Source: JBHIER01 sp046760705 [NCBI: bacterium]
GTDB lineage: Bacteria; JBHIER01; G020348925
Length of the DNA: 5,960 bases
Direction of reading: 5' to 3'
Assembly (NCBI GenBank): GCA_046760705.1
Contig: JBHIER010000227.1
Span: 1 to 5,960 of the forward strand
The stretch's first letter is position 1. The number at the start of each line of letters is the position of its first letter. The notes under the pieces are model-generated. The model worked only from the letters and a program-made list of their open reading frames with translations, was not told where the DNA came from and ran no database searches. The translations under genes and the position numbers were made by a program. Below, in pieces: positions 5,187 to 5,960 of this stretch.

Positions 5187-5960
5187 TTCGGCCTCATGAT
5201 GACCACGGGGAGAATCATCTCTTCCAAGGAGATGCCACCGTGTTGAAAGCTCCCTTGAAACTGCCGCTTGTACTTGTGGTACTTCGTCGGATAGAGAAAG
5301 TAGTAGTCCTCCCTGGCGATGATGAAATTGGAGTTCAACCCCGGGCTCGGGAGTTTGTACTCCTGTGGCCTTTTGATGAGGAGGGCGTGCTTCTCATCGC
5401 AGCGGAGGTTCTGACCGTATTTGTAGCGCAAACTGGTGGATGTCTCTCGGTCACCGTAAACGGTGGTCCCTTTTGTTCCCAGAACGGATCCGTGATCGGA
5501 GGTGAGCACGACGGTGCTCTCCCATTGGGAGGCGGTCTTCAAAATGGTGAACAGTTCGGAGTGGACGAACCACGATCTGATCAGAGACCGCAGAGCCGAT
5601 TCATCCGGGGCGATCTCCTGCAAGATTTCCGACTCCGACCGACCGTGGGAGAGAATGTCCACGAAGTTGAAGACGATGGCGGTGAGGGGTGTGTCCCGGT
5701 AAGAGGCGATGCGTTTGGCCAGTTCCCTCGCCTCAGTGACATCCAGGATCTTGGCATATTTCGGCTCAGGATGGAGATGCAAGCCCAGCTCGGCCAGTTG
5801 CCGGTCGAGCAACTGGTGCTCGTATCGGTTCAGACTTCGCTCATCATCTCTGCCCCTGCGCCACAGCTCGGGATAGATTCCGGCGATCTCAGCGGGAAAG
5901 AGGCCACCGAAGATGGCGTTCCGGGCATAGGGCGTGGCAGTGGGCAGAATGGAGTAGTAA
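5183..5960 (-). CDS. PorX-like protein, PglZ domain (C-terminal part)
   Basis: The frame is open from the right edge to the stop at 5183, giving 258 residues with the N terminus missing. No start is called: the TTG at 5812 is an internal codon, because conserved PglZ sequence continues upstream of it. In visible-residue numbering, LPTATPYARNA at 5-15 contains the likely nucleophilic Thr. FNFVDILSHGRSE (about 97-109) and TSDHGS (153-158) provide Asp/His metal ligands. GDRETSTSLRYKYG lies at about 169-182 and FQHGGISLEEM near the end, with another His ligand. This is the alkaline-phosphatase-superfamily PglZ domain as found in PorX, where it follows a response-regulator receiver domain; PorX PglZ has been reported to hydrolyse oligonucleotides. 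The receiver domain would lie off the right edge and is therefore inferred. It overlaps tsaE by ATGA. I recall porX next to tsaE in Bacteroidetes too. Confidence 0.85.
   Translation of the reverse strand, partial: YYSILPTATPYARNAIFGGLFPAEIAGIYPELWRRGRDDERSLNRYEHQLLDRQLAELGLHLHPEPKYAKILDVTEARELAKRIASYRDTPLTAIVFNFVDILSHGRSESEILQEIAPDESALRSLIRSWFVHSELFTILKTASQWESTVVLTSDHGSVLGTKGTTVYGDRETSTSLRYKYGQNLRCDEKHALLIKRPQEYKLPSPGLNSNFIIAREDYYFLYPTKYHKYKRQFQGSFQHGGISLEEMILPVVIMRPK

Noticed and set aside
5810-5812. TTG at 5812 as the start of a 209-residue PglZ protein
   Set aside because: The frame stays open to the window edge and the upstream 49 codons carry the conserved LPTATPYARNA block, so the gene is cut by the edge and this codon is internal Leu.

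Overview
The window is a compact bacterial housekeeping segment in which every recognisable gene lies on the minus strand, so it reads from right to left. The coding part (about 640-5960) is fairly GC-rich and tightly packed. The first ~460 bases are visibly AT-richer and hold no gene, apart from the start of one that leaves the window at the left edge. Nothing identifies the species. The most telling gene is a PorX-like PglZ-domain protein; that architecture is best known from Bacteroidetes and related (FCB-type) lineages. With the GC-rich, tightly overlapping genes this suggests an uncultured or non-Bacteroidetes relative of that group. This placement is inference and weak.

Right to left the layout is: the C-terminal 258 residues of a PorX-like PglZ protein (5183 to beyond 5960); tsaE (4716-5186), overlapping it by ATGA; a 182-bp gap filled mostly by a symmetric octamer-repeat element (4559-4676); tsaB (3829-4533); rimI (3311-3829), sharing one base with tsaB as TGATG; accD (2488-3324), overlapping rimI by 14 bp; folC (1193-2491), overlapping accD by ATGA; a macro-domain protein (640-1179), 13 bp after folC; a likely promoter inside and just past the end of the macro gene; tRNA-Asn(GUU) with encoded CCA (461-536) and its rho-independent terminator (411-446). 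Last comes a noncoding leader containing two candidate promoters and several dyads, ending in a strong Shine-Dalgarno sequence and ATG at position 6 for a gene that runs off the left edge.

Functionally, TsaE and TsaB belong to the machinery that makes t6A at position 37 of ANN-decoding tRNAs. RimI is the usual genomic companion of TsaB and acetylates a ribosomal protein. AccD supplies half of the carboxyltransferase of acetyl-CoA carboxylase, and FolC makes and polyglutamylates folates. The overlapping starts and stops imply one translationally coupled growth-related operon, with the PorX-like regulator upstream and the macro-domain protein as its last protein gene. The tRNA-Asn at its end is itself a predicted t6A substrate.

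No defence system, CRISPR array, transposase or phage gene is visible. The most unusual sequences are noncoding: the mirrored octamer element between tsaE and tsaB, and a pair of mutually exclusive hairpins (or three operator half-sites) in the leader of the left-edge gene.
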